This document shows positions 1 to 8,465 of a DNA stretch of 64,000 nt, in pieces. Every line of letters begins with the position of its first letter. Position 1 is the first letter of the stretch. Source of the DNA: Oryzibacter oryziterrae (lineage in GTDB: Bacteria; Pseudomonadota; Alphaproteobacteria; Rhizobiales; Pleomorphomonadaceae); contig NZ_JAKJIC010000013.1 in assembly GCF_021864535.1 (NCBI RefSeq), positions 1-64,000 on the forward strand, given 5' to 3'. The position numbers and the translations under genes are program-made. A model generated the notes under the pieces. It ran no database searches, had not been told where the DNA came from, and saw only the letters and a program-made list of their open reading frames with translations.

Positions 1-125
1 ATCGGAATGAGCAGGCTGCGCGGCAGGGTCTGTGCTTCGTCGAGTATGATGACCGAGTTCGCGACATTGTGCAGCTTGCGGCAGCGCGACGGCCGTGCCG
101 AGAACAGGCTCTCGAAGAGCTGCAC
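1..125 (-). pseudogene. cas3: cas3 helicase fragment (probably type I-C), truncated at both ends
   Basis: Read on the minus strand from 125 to 1, one open frame gives about 41 residues containing [17 protein letters not shown] and [12 protein letters not shown]. This is the region around the DExH/Walker B motif of CRISPR-associated Cas3 helicases, and the SRCRKLHN...ILDEAQTLP form is the one I associate with type I-C Cas3. The similarity stops at about base 125, where the opposite strand becomes odhB. The piece is far too short to function. It is either a chimeric assembly join at the window edge or a real rearrangement. Cas3 is the nuclease-helicase that degrades DNA after Cascade recognition. 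No other cas gene or CRISPR array is present here. Family recognition is from memory of the motif; the subtype is less sure. Confidence 0.7.
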
Positions 126-126
126 C

Positions 127-891
127 GGCGCCCAGGCGCCGGCTCCGGTCGCCGCGGCGCCGGCCCGTCCGGCTTCGGCTCCCGTCGATGCCGGCCGCGA
201 AGAGCGCGTGCGCATGTCCAAGCTGCGCCAGACCATCGCGCGCCGCCTGAAAGACGCCCAGAACTCGGCCGCCATGCTCACCACCTTCAACGAGGTGGAC
301 ATGACCGGCGTCATGAACCTGCGCAACAGCTACAAGGACCTGTTCGAGAAGAAGCACGGCGTCAAGCTTGGCTTCATGGGCTTCTTCGTCAAGGCCTGCA
401 TCCAGGCGCTGAAGGAAGTTCCGGCTGTGAACGCCGAGATCGACGGCCAGGACATCATCTACAAGAACTACTACCACATCGGCGTCGCCGTCGGCACCGA
501 GAAGGGCCTTGTGGTTCCGGTGGTGCGCGACGCGGACGACCTGTCCATCGCCGGCGTCGAGAAGAAGATCGGCGAGTTCGGCAAGCGCGCCCGTGACGGC
601 GCCCTCAAGATCGAGGAAATGCAGGGCGGCACCTTCACCATCTCCAACGGTGGTGTCTACGGTTCGCTGATGTCGACCCCGATCCTCAACGCGCCGCAGT
701 CGGGCATCCTCGGCATGCACAAGATCCAGGAGCGGCCGATGGTCGTCGGCGGCAAGATCGAGATCCGCCCGATGATGTATCTGGCGCTCTCCTACGATCA
801 CCGCATCGTCGACGGCAAGGAAGCGGTGACCTTCCTCGTCCGCGTCAAGGAAAACCTCGAGGATCCGCAGCGTCTGGTGCTGGATCTCTGA
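127..891 (+). CDS. odhB: 2-oxoglutarate dehydrogenase E2, dihydrolipoyl succinyltransferase, 5'-truncated
   Basis: About 254 residues remain: an Ala/Pro-rich linker ([16 protein letters not shown]) and then the whole catalytic acyltransferase domain ([17 protein letters not shown] ... NAEIDG ... [16 protein letters not shown] ... [13 protein letters not shown]). The DHRxxDG motif carries the catalytic His and Asp. The enzyme transfers succinyl from lipoamide to CoA in the TCA cycle. A full E2 is about 400-420 residues, and here the N-terminal lipoyl domain and subunit-binding domain are missing because the sequence upstream of about 126 is an unrelated cas3 piece. The ATG at base 7 that opens the frame lies inside that foreign piece and is not a credible start. 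lpdA (E3) follows after a LysE gene, as in alphaproteobacterial sucA-odhB-lpdA operons. Confidence 0.93.
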   Translation, partial: GAQAPAPVAAAPARPASAPVDAGREERVRMSKLRQTIARRLKDAQNSAAMLTTFNEVDMTGVMNLRNSYKDLFEKKHGVKLGFMGFFVKACIQALKEVPAVNAEIDGQDIIYKNYYHIGVAVGTEKGLVVPVVRDADDLSIAGVEKKIGEFGKRARDGALKIEEMQGGTFTISNGGVYGSLMSTPILNAPQSGILGMHKIQERPMVVGGKIEIRPMMYLALSYDHRIVDGKEAVTFLVRVKENLEDPQRLVLDL

Positions 892-906
892 TCGACAGAA
901 CGAGCA

Positions 907-925
907 GGGCGGCCTTTGGCCGCCC
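907..925 (+). terminator. Possible terminator or attenuator after odhB
   Basis: An 8-bp perfect stem GGGCGGCC/GGCCGCCC with a TTT loop lies 16 bases after the odhB stop. The following bases (gctttgccctg) are only weakly T-rich, so partial termination is more likely than complete termination. Confidence 0.5.
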
Positions 926-1044
926 GCTTTGCCCTGTCACGCATGACGGGATGACAGTGTCCCGGCTCAGGTTGTAGGCTGCTGTTCGAGTGGCGCGGCG
1001 CCGAAACGGCCACGCGAGCCCATAGCGTTTGCCCGGAGAGGTCC

Positions 1045-1686
1045 ATGATCAACCACTACCTCGTCGAACTTGCCTCCGTCATGGCGGTGTTTTCCTTCGC
1101 CATCGTGGCGCCGGGCGCCGACACGGCCATGGTGATGCGCCAGAGCCTGACCCATGGCCGCCGCGCCGGCATCCTCACCGCTTTCGGCGTCGGCACCTCG
1201 CTGCTATTTCATCTCAGCTACACCATCCTGGGCCTCGGCCTCGTGGTGTCGCAGTCGCTGCTGCTGTTCTCGCTGATCAAGTGGGCCGGCGCCGCCTATC
1301 TCGCCTATATGGGTGTGATGGCGCTGCGCGCGCCTGCGCCGGTGCTGCCGGAAGCCGGCGCCGCCGAGGCGACCGGGAACCGCATGAGTGCGCTCAAGGC
1401 CTTCGGCCTCGGCTTCATCACCAATGCGCTGAACCCCAAGCCGATCCTGTTCTTCCTGTCGCTGTTCTCGACGCTCGTCAGCCCCGCGACGCCGGCGCTC
1501 GTCAAGGGCGGTTATGGCCTCGTCATGGCCACCTGCCTGATCGCCTGGTTCTCGGCCGTTTCCTGCTTCCTCACCATGCCCCGGGTCCGCGAGGCCTTTG
1601 CCCGCGCCGGCCAGTGGATCAACCGGGTGACCGGCCTCGTCTTCATCGCCTTTTCCGTTCGCCTGGCGCTGTCGCGCGCCGAGTGA
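1045..1686 (+). CDS. LysE/RhtB-family amino-acid exporter
   Basis: 213 residues with the LysE-family pattern: an N-terminal helix with the signature APGADTAMVMRQSLTHGRRAG, hydrophobic helices at about 40-70, 110-140, 145-170 and 185-205, and the conserved NPKPILFFLSLFS in the middle. The family exports amino acids or homoserine-like compounds across the inner membrane; the substrate cannot be told from sequence. The ATG at 1045 has GGAGAGG upstream. It sits between odhB and lpdA on the same strand. A second, unrelated-by-position LysE gene is at 15.4 kb. Confidence 0.88.
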   Translation: MINHYLVELASVMAVFSFAIVAPGADTAMVMRQSLTHGRRAGILTAFGVGTSLLFHLSYTILGLGLVVSQSLLLFSLIKWAGAAYLAYMGVMALRAPAPVLPEAGAAEATGNRMSALKAFGLGFITNALNPKPILFFLSLFSTLVSPATPALVKGGYGLVMATCLIAWFSAVSCFLTMPRVREAFARAGQWINRVTGLVFIAFSVRLALSRAE

Positions 1687-1737
1687 CCGACCTGCCTCAC
1701 CGGCCCCAGGGCCGCTGATTTTCGAAGGAAGTCCCGC

Positions 1738-3132
1738 ATGTCCTATGATCTCGTCGTCATCGGTACCGGCCCCGGCGGCTATGTCTGCGCCATCCGTGCC
1801 GCCCAGCTCGGCCTCAAGGTCGCCGTCGTCGAAAAGCGCGGCACCCATGGCGGCACCTGCCTCAACGTCGGCTGCATTCCTTCGAAGGCGCTGCTGCACG
1901 CCTCGGAAATGTTCGAGGAAGCCGGCCATGGCCTCGCCAAGCTCGGCGTCAAGGTCGGCACGCCCGAGCTCGACCTGCCGGCCATGATGGCCCACAAGGA
2001 CGCGACGGTGAAGGGCAACGTCACCGGCATCGACTTCCTGTTCAAGAAGAACAAGGTGGACGTCCACTACGGCGCCGGCCGCATCGTCGCCCCGGGCAAG
2101 GTGGCCGTCAGCCCGCTCGACGGCTCCGAAGTCAAGGTGATCGAAGGCAAGGCCGTGGTGATCGCCACCGGTTCCGACGTCGCCAGCCTGCCGGGCATCG
2201 TCATCGACGAGAAGAAGGTGGTCTCCTCCACCGGTGCCATCGCGCTTGCCGAAGTGCCCGCCCATCTCGTGGTGATCGGCGCCGGCGTGATCGGCCTCGA
2301 GCTCGGCTCGGTCTGGGGGCGTCTGGGCGCCAAGGTCACCGTCGTCGAATATCTCGACCGCATCCTGCCGGGCATGGACCTCGAAGTCGCCAAGCAGGCC
2401 CAGCGCACGCTCGAAAAGCAGGGCCTCGCCTTCAAGCTCGGCCAGAAGGTCACCGCCGTCAGCGCCGACGGCAAGGTCACCTTCGAGCCGGCCGCCGGCG
2501 GCGCCTCCGAGACGCTGGACGCCTCGATCGTGCTGGTGGCTGTCGGCCGCAAGCCCTATACCGCCGGCCTCGGCCTCGAGGACATCGGTGTCGCCGTCGA
2601 CGCTCGCGGCCGCGTGGTGATCGACCATCATTTCAAGACCACCGTCGCCGGCATCTATGCCATCGGCGACGTGGTGGTCGGCCCGATGCTGGCCCACAAG
2701 GCCGAGGAAGAGGGCGTCGCCCTGGCCGAACAGCTGGCTGGTCAGGCCGGTCACGTCAATTATGACGTCATCCCCGGCGTGGTCTACACCCAGCCGGAAG
2801 TGGCCGCCGTCGGCAAGACCGAGGAAGACCTCAAGGCCGCCGGTGTCGCCTACAAGGTCGGCAAGTTCCCCTTCACCGCCAACGGCCGCGCCAAGGCGCA
2901 GCTGAAGTCGGACGGCTTCGTCAAGGTGCTGGCCGATGCCACCACCGACCGCGTGCTCGGCGTGCACATCATCGGCGCCGGTGCCGGCGAGATGATCCAC
3001 GAAGCGGCGGTGCTGATGGAGTTCGGCGGCTCGGCGGAAGATCTCGCCCGCACCTGCCACGCCCATCCGACCATGTCGGAAGCCGTCAAGGAAGCCGCGC
3101 TCGCCGTCGACAAGCGCGCCATCCACATCTGA
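1738..3132 (+). CDS. lpdA: Dihydrolipoyl dehydrogenase (E3)
   Basis: 464 residues, full length for the family. The N-terminal FAD-binding motif is [17 protein letters not shown]. The redox-active disulfide motif [16 protein letters not shown] is at about residues 38-53. The NAD-binding motif [17 protein letters not shown] is near 183, FAD contacts (YAIGDV) near 308, and the C-terminal interface carries the catalytic His-Glu pair ([15 protein letters not shown]). It reoxidises dihydrolipoamide of 2-oxo acid dehydrogenase complexes with NAD+. The position downstream of odhB points to the 2-oxoglutarate complex. The ATG at 1738 has GAAGGAAG upstream. Confidence 0.97.
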   Translation: MSYDLVVIGTGPGGYVCAIRAAQLGLKVAVVEKRGTHGGTCLNVGCIPSKALLHASEMFEEAGHGLAKLGVKVGTPELDLPAMMAHKDATVKGNVTGIDFLFKKNKVDVHYGAGRIVAPGKVAVSPLDGSEVKVIEGKAVVIATGSDVASLPGIVIDEKKVVSSTGAIALAEVPAHLVVIGAGVIGLELGSVWGRLGAKVTVVEYLDRILPGMDLEVAKQAQRTLEKQGLAFKLGQKVTAVSADGKVTFEPAAGGASETLDASIVLVAVGRKPYTAGLGLEDIGVAVDARGRVVIDHHFKTTVAGIYAIGDVVVGPMLAHKAEEEGVALAEQLAGQAGHVNYDVIPGVVYTQPEVAAVGKTEEDLKAAGVAYKVGKFPFTANGRAKAQLKSDGFVKVLADATTDRVLGVHIIGAGAGEMIHEAAVLMEFGGSAEDLARTCHAHPTMSEAVKEAALAVDKRAIHI

Positions 3133-3180
3133 CCTTCAGGGGGACGCGCTTGCGGCGCGCTCCCCGCGAGACCCTGTCGC

Positions 3181-3219
3181 AGCCCCGGCCCTCCCTGAAC
3201 GGGACGGCCGGGGCTTTTC
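3181..3219 (+). terminator. Rho-independent terminator after lpdA
   Basis: A perfect 10-bp stem AGCCCCGGCC (3181-3190) / GGCCGGGGCT (3206-3215) with a 15-nt loop is followed directly by TTTTCG. It lies 48 bases after the lpdA stop and before an unrelated gene. Confidence 0.85.
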
Positions 3220-3316
3220 GCTTTGGCAAGCAACCCTCGATTTCTTAAGGCTTTGCCCCGTATCCTGTTTGCCGGCTGGCCACCCGGGTGGGCTTGAGAC
3301 GAAGGAAGGAAAGCCC

Positions 3317-4405
3317 ATGGCAGGGGCGAGAATCGCTTGGGTGGACTATGCGCGAGCCTATGGCATCGTGCTCGTCGTCACGGGGCATGCCTTCCGCGCC
3401 CTCGAACGGGCTGACGGGCTGACGGTTGATCCCGCCCTGCTCGCCCTCGTCGACAAGGTGATCTATTCCTTCCACATGCCCTTCTTCTTCCTGCTGGCCG
3501 GCATGACCAAGGGGCTGTCGAGCGCCCGGCGCCCGAGCCAGGTGGGCTGGTCGCTGCTGGTGACTCTGGTCTGGCCCTATCTTCTGTGGTCGCTGGTGCT
3601 GATCGGCCTCAAGCATCTCTTCACCGGCCTGTCCAGCGCGGAACTGCCGACCACCGACCTGCTGCGCGTGCTCTATCTGCAGCCGGTCGATCAGTTCTGG
3701 TTTCTCTATTCGCTGTTCCTGATCCGCCTTGCCTGGATCGCGGTGGATGCCATCGGCAATCGCATCCTGAGCCGCCTCGCGGTTCTGGTGCCGCTGACCC
3801 TGGCCTTTGTCGACTTCGGCCAGTCGTCGGCCGTTCTCGGCGTCTGGCTGCTGTTCTGGGCCGCCTTCTACGGCCTCGGCACACTGCTGACACCGGCAAG
3901 CCTCGAACGCATCCGTCCCTCCCGCCGCCTGGCGCTGGCCCTCGTCGCCGGTGTCGTCTGGGTTGTCGGCCTCATCTGGTCGACCGATCTGCTCGACGAC
4001 AATTTCGGCGTCGACCGGACGGGCATTGCGCTCGCCGGCAGCCTGATGTCGCTGCTGCTCCTGTCCTTGCTTCCGTCGTCCGAACGTGGCTTTGCCCGGC
4101 TGGTCGGGCTGATCGGCGAAGCGTCCCTGGCCATCTACGCCGCCCAGTCCATCGGCGGTGTGCTCATGCGCGTCGCGCTCGCCAAGGCCGGCCTGCTGAC
4201 GCCGGCAAGTCTGGTGATCGGCTACAGCCTGGCGGCGCTTCTATTGCCGACGCTGGCCTATGCGGTTCTGCTCTGGCTGTCGGCGCGCTGGAAGCTGCCG
4301 CTGATCAGCCTCGCCGGCTTCGGCATGGCGCGCCGCTCCGCCTATTTCCCGGCCTTGAGCAAGGGCGGTAGCGCGCCGATGGCGCAGCCCCGCACCAGTT
4401 CCTGA
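3317..4405 (+). CDS. Acyltransferase 3 family membrane protein
   Basis: 362 residues from the ATG at 3317, chosen over the ATG at 3269 because GAAGGAAGGA lies just upstream and MAGARIAWVDYARAYGIVLVV is the usual start of this family. About ten hydrophobic segments follow. The family's catalytic His is in VVTGHAFRAL near the N-terminus, and DQFWFLYSLFLIRLAW matches the conserved W-F-l region. Acyltransferase 3 proteins transfer acyl groups to extracytoplasmic sugars or other carbohydrates; the substrate is unknown. It is a single gene preceded by a strong terminator and converges on the next gene. Confidence 0.8.
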   Translation: MAGARIAWVDYARAYGIVLVVTGHAFRALERADGLTVDPALLALVDKVIYSFHMPFFFLLAGMTKGLSSARRPSQVGWSLLVTLVWPYLLWSLVLIGLKHLFTGLSSAELPTTDLLRVLYLQPVDQFWFLYSLFLIRLAWIAVDAIGNRILSRLAVLVPLTLAFVDFGQSSAVLGVWLLFWAAFYGLGTLLTPASLERIRPSRRLALALVAGVVWVVGLIWSTDLLDDNFGVDRTGIALAGSLMSLLLLSLLPSSERGFARLVGLIGEASLAIYAAQSIGGVLMRVALAKAGLLTPASLVIGYSLAALLLPTLAYAVLLWLSARWKLPLISLAGFGMARRSAYFPALSKGGSAPMAQPRTSS

Positions 4406-4423
4406 GGTCCTGCGCCCCGGCGT

Positions 4424-5341
4424 TCAGGCGCGCCGCTCCACAAAGGTGAACAGGGCGACGCCACCGATCACCAGCGTGGTGCCGACCGCATCCACAAGCC
4501 GCAAGGGCTCGCCGAGCAGGGCGACGGCCAACAACAGCGTCACCACCGGGCTCAGCGTGCCGATGGTGGAATTGGCCTGGGCCGAGATGCGGGCGAGCGC
4601 AAAGCTCATCAGATAGCTCGGCAGCACCGTCGCGCCGATCGCCAGAAGAAGGGCGATGTGAAACAGCTCGGGGCTGACGCTGGGGGCGACGAAATCATGG
4701 GTCAGGCCATAGTGGATCGCCACCGCGATCGCGGCGCCGGTCATCGCCACCGAGGTGAACAGCGGCGCGCCCAGCCGGGCGATGCCGCCCTTGGCGAGCA
4801 GCTGGTAGAGCGCGAAGGTCACCGCTGCCGCCAGAACCCATAGCGCGCCATCGACGACGACCGTGCCGGACTGTTCCAGATCGGTGAGGAAGATCAGCGC
4901 GAGACCGAGATAGCTGACGCCGAAGGCGGCGAAGGACTTGAGCCGGATCGGCAGATCGAACAAGAGCGCGCCCAGGAGCACGACGAAGGCTGGATAGGTG
5001 AACAGGATCAGCCGCTCGAACTGCGGAGTCAGGGTCTCGAGGCCCTTGAAGTCGGCATAGGAGGAAAACCAGTAACCGACCATGCCGACCACGAGGGCTT
5101 GCAGGAGGGCGGATTTCTCGACCGGCGCCGCATTTCGCGAGCGGTCGCGCGCATAGGTCCACAGGCCGACGGCGAGGAAGATCGGCACCGACAGCGCCAT
5201 GCGCAGCATCAGGAGCGTCAGGGCATCGACCCCGGTGCGATAGGCGAACTTGATGATGATGCCCTTGGAGGCAAACAGCACCGCGCCGAGAATGGCGAAG
5301 GCATAGCCGGCGAGCGGCGCGGATCTGGAGGCGGAGGACAA
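4424..5341 (-). CDS. EamA/DMT-family transporter
   Basis: About 305 residues with ten predicted hydrophobic helices and two internally repeated EamA halves (about 10-145 and 160-300; the second ends STIGTLSPVVTLLLAVALLGEPL, a typical EamA signature). The family moves metabolites or amino acids across the inner membrane, usually as exporters; the substrate is unknown. The start is uncertain: the frame opens with a TTG at 5341, 18 bases after the xerC stop, without a strong Shine-Dalgarno, but the next in-frame ATG would remove the first helices. It is probably co-transcribed with xerC. Confidence 0.85.
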   Translation of the reverse strand: MSSASRSAPLAGYAFAILGAVLFASKGIIIKFAYRTGVDALTLLMLRMALSVPIFLAVGLWTYARDRSRNAAPVEKSALLQALVVGMVGYWFSSYADFKGLETLTPQFERLILFTYPAFVVLLGALLFDLPIRLKSFAAFGVSYLGLALIFLTDLEQSGTVVVDGALWVLAAAVTFALYQLLAKGGIARLGAPLFTSVAMTGAAIAVAIHYGLTHDFVAPSVSPELFHIALLLAIGATVLPSYLMSFALARISAQANSTIGTLSPVVTLLLAVALLGEPLRLVDAVGTTLVIGGVALFTFVERRA

Positions 5342-5359
5342 GGCAGGATCCGGGTTGTC

Positions 5360-6304
5360 TCACGCCCGGGGATGGGCGCTTTCCCAGGCGGCGACGAGGC
5401 GCGCCGCGTCGACCGAGGTGTAGACCTGCGTTGTACCCAGATTGGCGTGGCCGAGCAATTCCTGAATGGTTCTGAGATCGCCGCCGGCGCCGAGAAGATG
5501 GGTGGCGAAGGAATGGCGCAGGGCGTGCGGGGTTGCCGTGGCGGCAAGACCGAGCGCGCCGCGCAGGCGCTGCATGGCCGCCTGGATGAGGCGCGGACTG
5601 AGCGGCCCGCCGCGCGCGCCGCGGAACAGCGGCTCATGCGCCGCCGGACGGAAGGGACAGATGCGGCGATATTCGTCGACGGCGCGCGCCACTTGCGGCA
5701 GCACAGGCACATGCCGCGTCTTGCCGCCCTTGCCGGTGACGCGAAGAATGCCGCCCTCGGCCGGCGGCGCGTCGGCCGGCGTGATCGCCAGCGCCTCGGA
5801 AATGCGCAGGCCTGCGCCATAGAGGAGGGCGAGCACGGCCGCATCGCGGGCGGCGATCCAGGGTTCTTCGGTCACCTGCCGGTCCTCGTCCACCACCTTC
5901 AGCGCGTCGGCAATGCCGAGCGGCTTGGGCAGCCGTCGCGGCGCCTTCGGCGTGCGCACGGCGGTGACGGCCGCGCTGTTGCCGTCCCCCTCGCGTTCGA
6001 GGAAGCGGATGAGCGAGCGGATGCCGGCCAGACCGCGCGCCAGCGTCGCGGCACTGGCGCCCTCCTTCTTGCGGCGGGCGAGGAAGGCGCGGAAATCGGC
6101 GGGCTTCAACTCGTTGAGGCGTGCGATGGTCGGCGGTTCGCCGTGATAGCCGGTGAGGAAGCGCAGGAACTGATCGGTGTCGCGACCATAGGCCTCCACT
6201 GTCTTCGGGCTCATGCGCCTGAGATCGGCCAGCGTCGTACGCCAGCGTTGTGCCGCCGCCGCCAGATCGGGCGCCATGATGAGGAGAAGCGTGTCGTCGG
6301 CCAT
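5360..6304 (-). CDS. xerC: Tyrosine recombinase XerC
   Basis: 314 residues from the ATG at 6304 (MADDTLLLIMAPDL); an upstream frame extension to 6358 is unlikely. The N-terminal SAM-like core-binding domain (about 15-100) is followed by the catalytic domain with the expected residues: Arg in LLYGAGLRISEAL, Lys in GKGGKTRHVPV, HxxR in TPHALRHSFATHLLG, His in LLGHANLGTTQVYT and the nucleophile Tyr in the same segment. XerC acts with XerD at dif to resolve chromosome dimers. The length and the single-copy housekeeping context favour XerC over a phage integrase. Confidence 0.93.
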   Translation of the reverse strand: MADDTLLLIMAPDLAAAAQRWRTTLADLRRMSPKTVEAYGRDTDQFLRFLTGYHGEPPTIARLNELKPADFRAFLARRKKEGASAATLARGLAGIRSLIRFLEREGDGNSAAVTAVRTPKAPRRLPKPLGIADALKVVDEDRQVTEEPWIAARDAAVLALLYGAGLRISEALAITPADAPPAEGGILRVTGKGGKTRHVPVLPQVARAVDEYRRICPFRPAAHEPLFRGARGGPLSPRLIQAAMQRLRGALGLAATATPHALRHSFATHLLGAGGDLRTIQELLGHANLGTTQVYTSVDAARLVAAWESAHPRA

Positions 6305-6500
6305 GCGTGCTGAGTCCCGTGTTGCCGGAAGCGTCGCGCGAAAAGCTGAATGTCCCATGAACGACTGGCTCAGGATGAGTTCAGTGGCCGCCTGCTATCC
6401 CTTGCATCATCGCGACGGCAGAACCCGCCGCACGAGCGACTTCCGATCTGGCTCGATCGCCAGATCGACAGTTGCTTCAGATCCTGAAAGGGAGACGGCC

Positions 6501-6875
6501 ATGAAGTCCAGTTTGATTGTTTCCGCTGCCGGGGCCCTCGCCATCGGTCTCGCCAGCCTTGCCGCAACCACGGCGCCGGCAGCAGCCGACAGCCTCTATT
6601 TCGGCTTTGGCTTCGGCGACGGCGATGGGGGCTTCCACCACCATGGCCCGCGTCCGCCGATGTACGGCTGGGCGCCGCCGCCGCCGGCCTATGGCTGGGC
6701 GCCGCCCCCGCCGCCGCCGGCCTACGGCTGGGCTCCGCCCCCGCCGCCGCGCCAGGTCTGCGCGCCGCAATGGGTCAACCGCAATGTCTATGACGACTGG
6801 GGCAATGTGGTGCAGGTGGTCCGGACCAAGGAAATGCAGTGCTATTGGACCGGTCCGCGCCGGCACCGCTGGTAA
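6501..6875 (+). CDS. Secreted protein with YGWAPPPP repeats
   Basis: 124 residues from the ATG at 6501, preceded by AAAGGGAGA. A clear signal peptide (MKSSLIVSAAGALAIGLASL...APAAA) predicts cleavage near residue 30. The mature part has a Gly/Asp/His-rich stretch (FGFGFGDGDGGFHHHG), then three copies of a YGWAPPPP unit with 2-4 extra prolines, then a C-terminal segment RQVCAPQWVNRNVYDDWGN...TKEMQCYW with two cysteines that could pair. It resembles small alphaproteobacterial periplasmic or surface proteins of unknown function; no enzymatic motif is seen. It is divergent from xerC and convergent with the next gene. Confidence 0.8.
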   Translation: MKSSLIVSAAGALAIGLASLAATTAPAAADSLYFGFGFGDGDGGFHHHGPRPPMYGWAPPPPAYGWAPPPPPPAYGWAPPPPPRQVCAPQWVNRNVYDDWGNVVQVVRTKEMQCYWTGPRRHRW

Positions 6876-6885
6876 CCGACCTGGG

Positions 6886-8382
6886 TCACGGCGCGATCGG
6901 GTCCGGCTTGCCCGTCCCGAACACGTCGATGGCTTCAAAGCCCGCCGAGCGGTTGTAGGTGTGCAGGCCTTTCAGCGGTGCGGCGGGGTTGAGGCGGATC
7001 TTCACCGTCTCGCCATAGCCGGAAGCGTCCATGCGGTCGATTTCGGCAAAGCCCATGGCCGCGCCATAGCCGCCGCTCGACGACTGGAACGGCCGCAACA
7101 GCCGCCCGCCGATCGTCAGCACCCGCCCGGCAGGACGGGCCGTGTGGACGTCGACCATGACCGGACCCGGGCCGACGCGGCGCCAGGGGCCGAGAAGGCT
7201 GGGCGCCTGCCAGACTTCGAGCGCATCCCAGCTGGAACACCAGCGCTCGCGCACGGCGCCGAGCAGATACCAGCCGTCGGCCCGTTCGACGAGCGTGGCG
7301 TCGCCGAGATCGATGTCGTCGATCAGCGTTGCCACCTGCTCCCAGCGACCGGGAAATTCGATCGCGCGCCAGAGCTCGACGCTGCGCCGGCCGGAGGTCT
7401 CCGGCACCATGTAGAGCGTGTCCTGATGCTCGAACAGGAAGGGGTAGGACAGGTGACACGCCTGCTCCAGCACCGGCTCGGGCGTGCCAACGGGGCCGTC
7501 GGGGCCAAGTTCGACCGCCGAGATCACGCCGCGACCGGTGGCATAGGGATAGTCTTCCACGAAGAGGAAGCTGCGGCCCTGCCAGGTGACGGGGAAGGGG
7601 TCGGCGTAGAAGCGCTTGCCGTCGTCCGGCAAAAGATGAAAGCGCCCGCCCTTGATGACGGGCAGGGCATTGGCGGCGGTCTCGTTGACGCGCCAGCCGG
7701 TCATCCAGCGGGCGCGCTCCTGCGAGCGCTTGAGAAGGCGCGCGGTGATGCGGCGCGAGAGCGCGCCGAGAAACAGGCCGAGCGGTGCACGCGCATGGAC
7801 ACGCACGGCGCCCATGCCGGAGGGCAGGGCGATGTCGCGGGCCGCCGTGCCATTGGCCACCTGCTCAAGGGCGAGATCGATCAGCTGCAGCGCCCGGCCG
7901 AGCACCGTGCCGACGCCGCGCGCCAGCACGTCCGGCGCTTCCACGCCGATGGGCCAGTCCGCAAGGTCGGTCCCCTCGCCATCGGCAAAGGCCGTGAGCG
8001 TCAGGATCGGCGTCGTTCCGGCCAGAATGGCGTCGGCGGCGCCCAGCTCCACCGGTTGCCTGGCGCAGGTCAGCCTGAGGCTGTTGCGCACCGGCCCGGT
8101 GCCCACCAGATCGACCATCAGGTCGGCCTTGAGATCCGGCCGGCTGGTGATGTCGGGCAGGTGGGCGAGGCTCTCGCGCTCGACCGGCGCCAGAGGCCGG
8201 TCCTCAGGCAAGCCATAGATCATTTCCTCGAGCCGGTAGACGAGATCGAGCCCGGTCGGCCGCTTGGGACCGGCGCGGAACAGGATCGAACCGCTCCAGC
8301 CCGGATGCTTCAGCGCATGGCCGATGGCCTCCGCCTGCCAGAGCGAGATGCGTTGGGGATCAAGGACAAAGGTGATGTGCAT
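6886..8382 (-). CDS. GINT1-like (glucosamine inositolphosphorylceramide transferase family) protein
   Basis: 498 residues, no signal peptide. The first 190 residues resemble a formyltransferase-like Rossmann fold (MHITFVLDPQRISLWQAEAI, then GAADAILAGTTPILTLT). From about 245 comes a beta-propeller-like region with FYADPFPV, FLFVEDYPYATGRGVIS, LSYPFLFEHQDTLYMVPET and GDATLVERADGWYLLGA. This matches what databases name glucosamine inositolphosphorylceramide transferase 1 N-terminal domain, known from plant sphingolipid glycosylation and found in bacterial polysaccharide-related proteins. The biochemical role in bacteria is not established; a role in glycan or lipid modification is an inference. 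Convergent with the gene at 6501. Confidence 0.6.
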   Translation of the reverse strand: MHITFVLDPQRISLWQAEAIGHALKHPGWSGSILFRAGPKRPTGLDLVYRLEEMIYGLPEDRPLAPVERESLAHLPDITSRPDLKADLMVDLVGTGPVRNSLRLTCARQPVELGAADAILAGTTPILTLTAFADGEGTDLADWPIGVEAPDVLARGVGTVLGRALQLIDLALEQVANGTAARDIALPSGMGAVRVHARAPLGLFLGALSRRITARLLKRSQERARWMTGWRVNETAANALPVIKGGRFHLLPDDGKRFYADPFPVTWQGRSFLFVEDYPYATGRGVISAVELGPDGPVGTPEPVLEQACHLSYPFLFEHQDTLYMVPETSGRRSVELWRAIEFPGRWEQVATLIDDIDLGDATLVERADGWYLLGAVRERWCSSWDALEVWQAPSLLGPWRRVGPGPVMVDVHTARPAGRVLTIGGRLLRPFQSSSGGYGAAMGFAEIDRMDASGYGETVKIRLNPAAPLKGLHTYNRSAGFEAIDVFGTGKPDPIAP

Positions 8383-8428
8383 GCCGACCGTCTGGGAAAC
8401 CTGTTCGGCGTCACCTTAGAGCATTGCT

Positions 8429-8443
8429 TGTGAAACTGTCACA
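8429..8443. promoter_or_regulatory. TGTGA-N5-TCACA inverted repeat upstream of the GINT1-like gene
   Basis: The only gene-free gap between the enoyl-CoA hydratase and GINT1-like genes holds TGTGAAACTGTCACA, a perfect 5-bp inverted repeat with 5-nt spacing, 47 bases before the GINT1-like start. The half-sites equal those of CRP, but the spacing is one short of the canonical 6, so this may be another dimeric regulator's site or chance. Confidence 0.25.
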
Positions 8444-8465
8444 GGCATTTGCCGATCCGCGTCGG

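Noticed and set aside
7-126. ATG at base 7 as the real start of odhB
   Set aside because: The first 40 codons do not resemble a lipoyl domain, and the same bases encode a Cas3 motif on the other strand.
1204-3126. 640-residue open frame on the minus strand
   Set aside because: It is antisense to lpdA and LysE, which have full family motifs, and its translation is a low-complexity His/Gly/Asp/Ala mix typical of GC-rich shadow frames.
6517-8433. 638-residue open frame on the plus strand
   Set aside because: Shadow of the GINT1-like gene, which has coherent motifs and an ATG start on the other strand.
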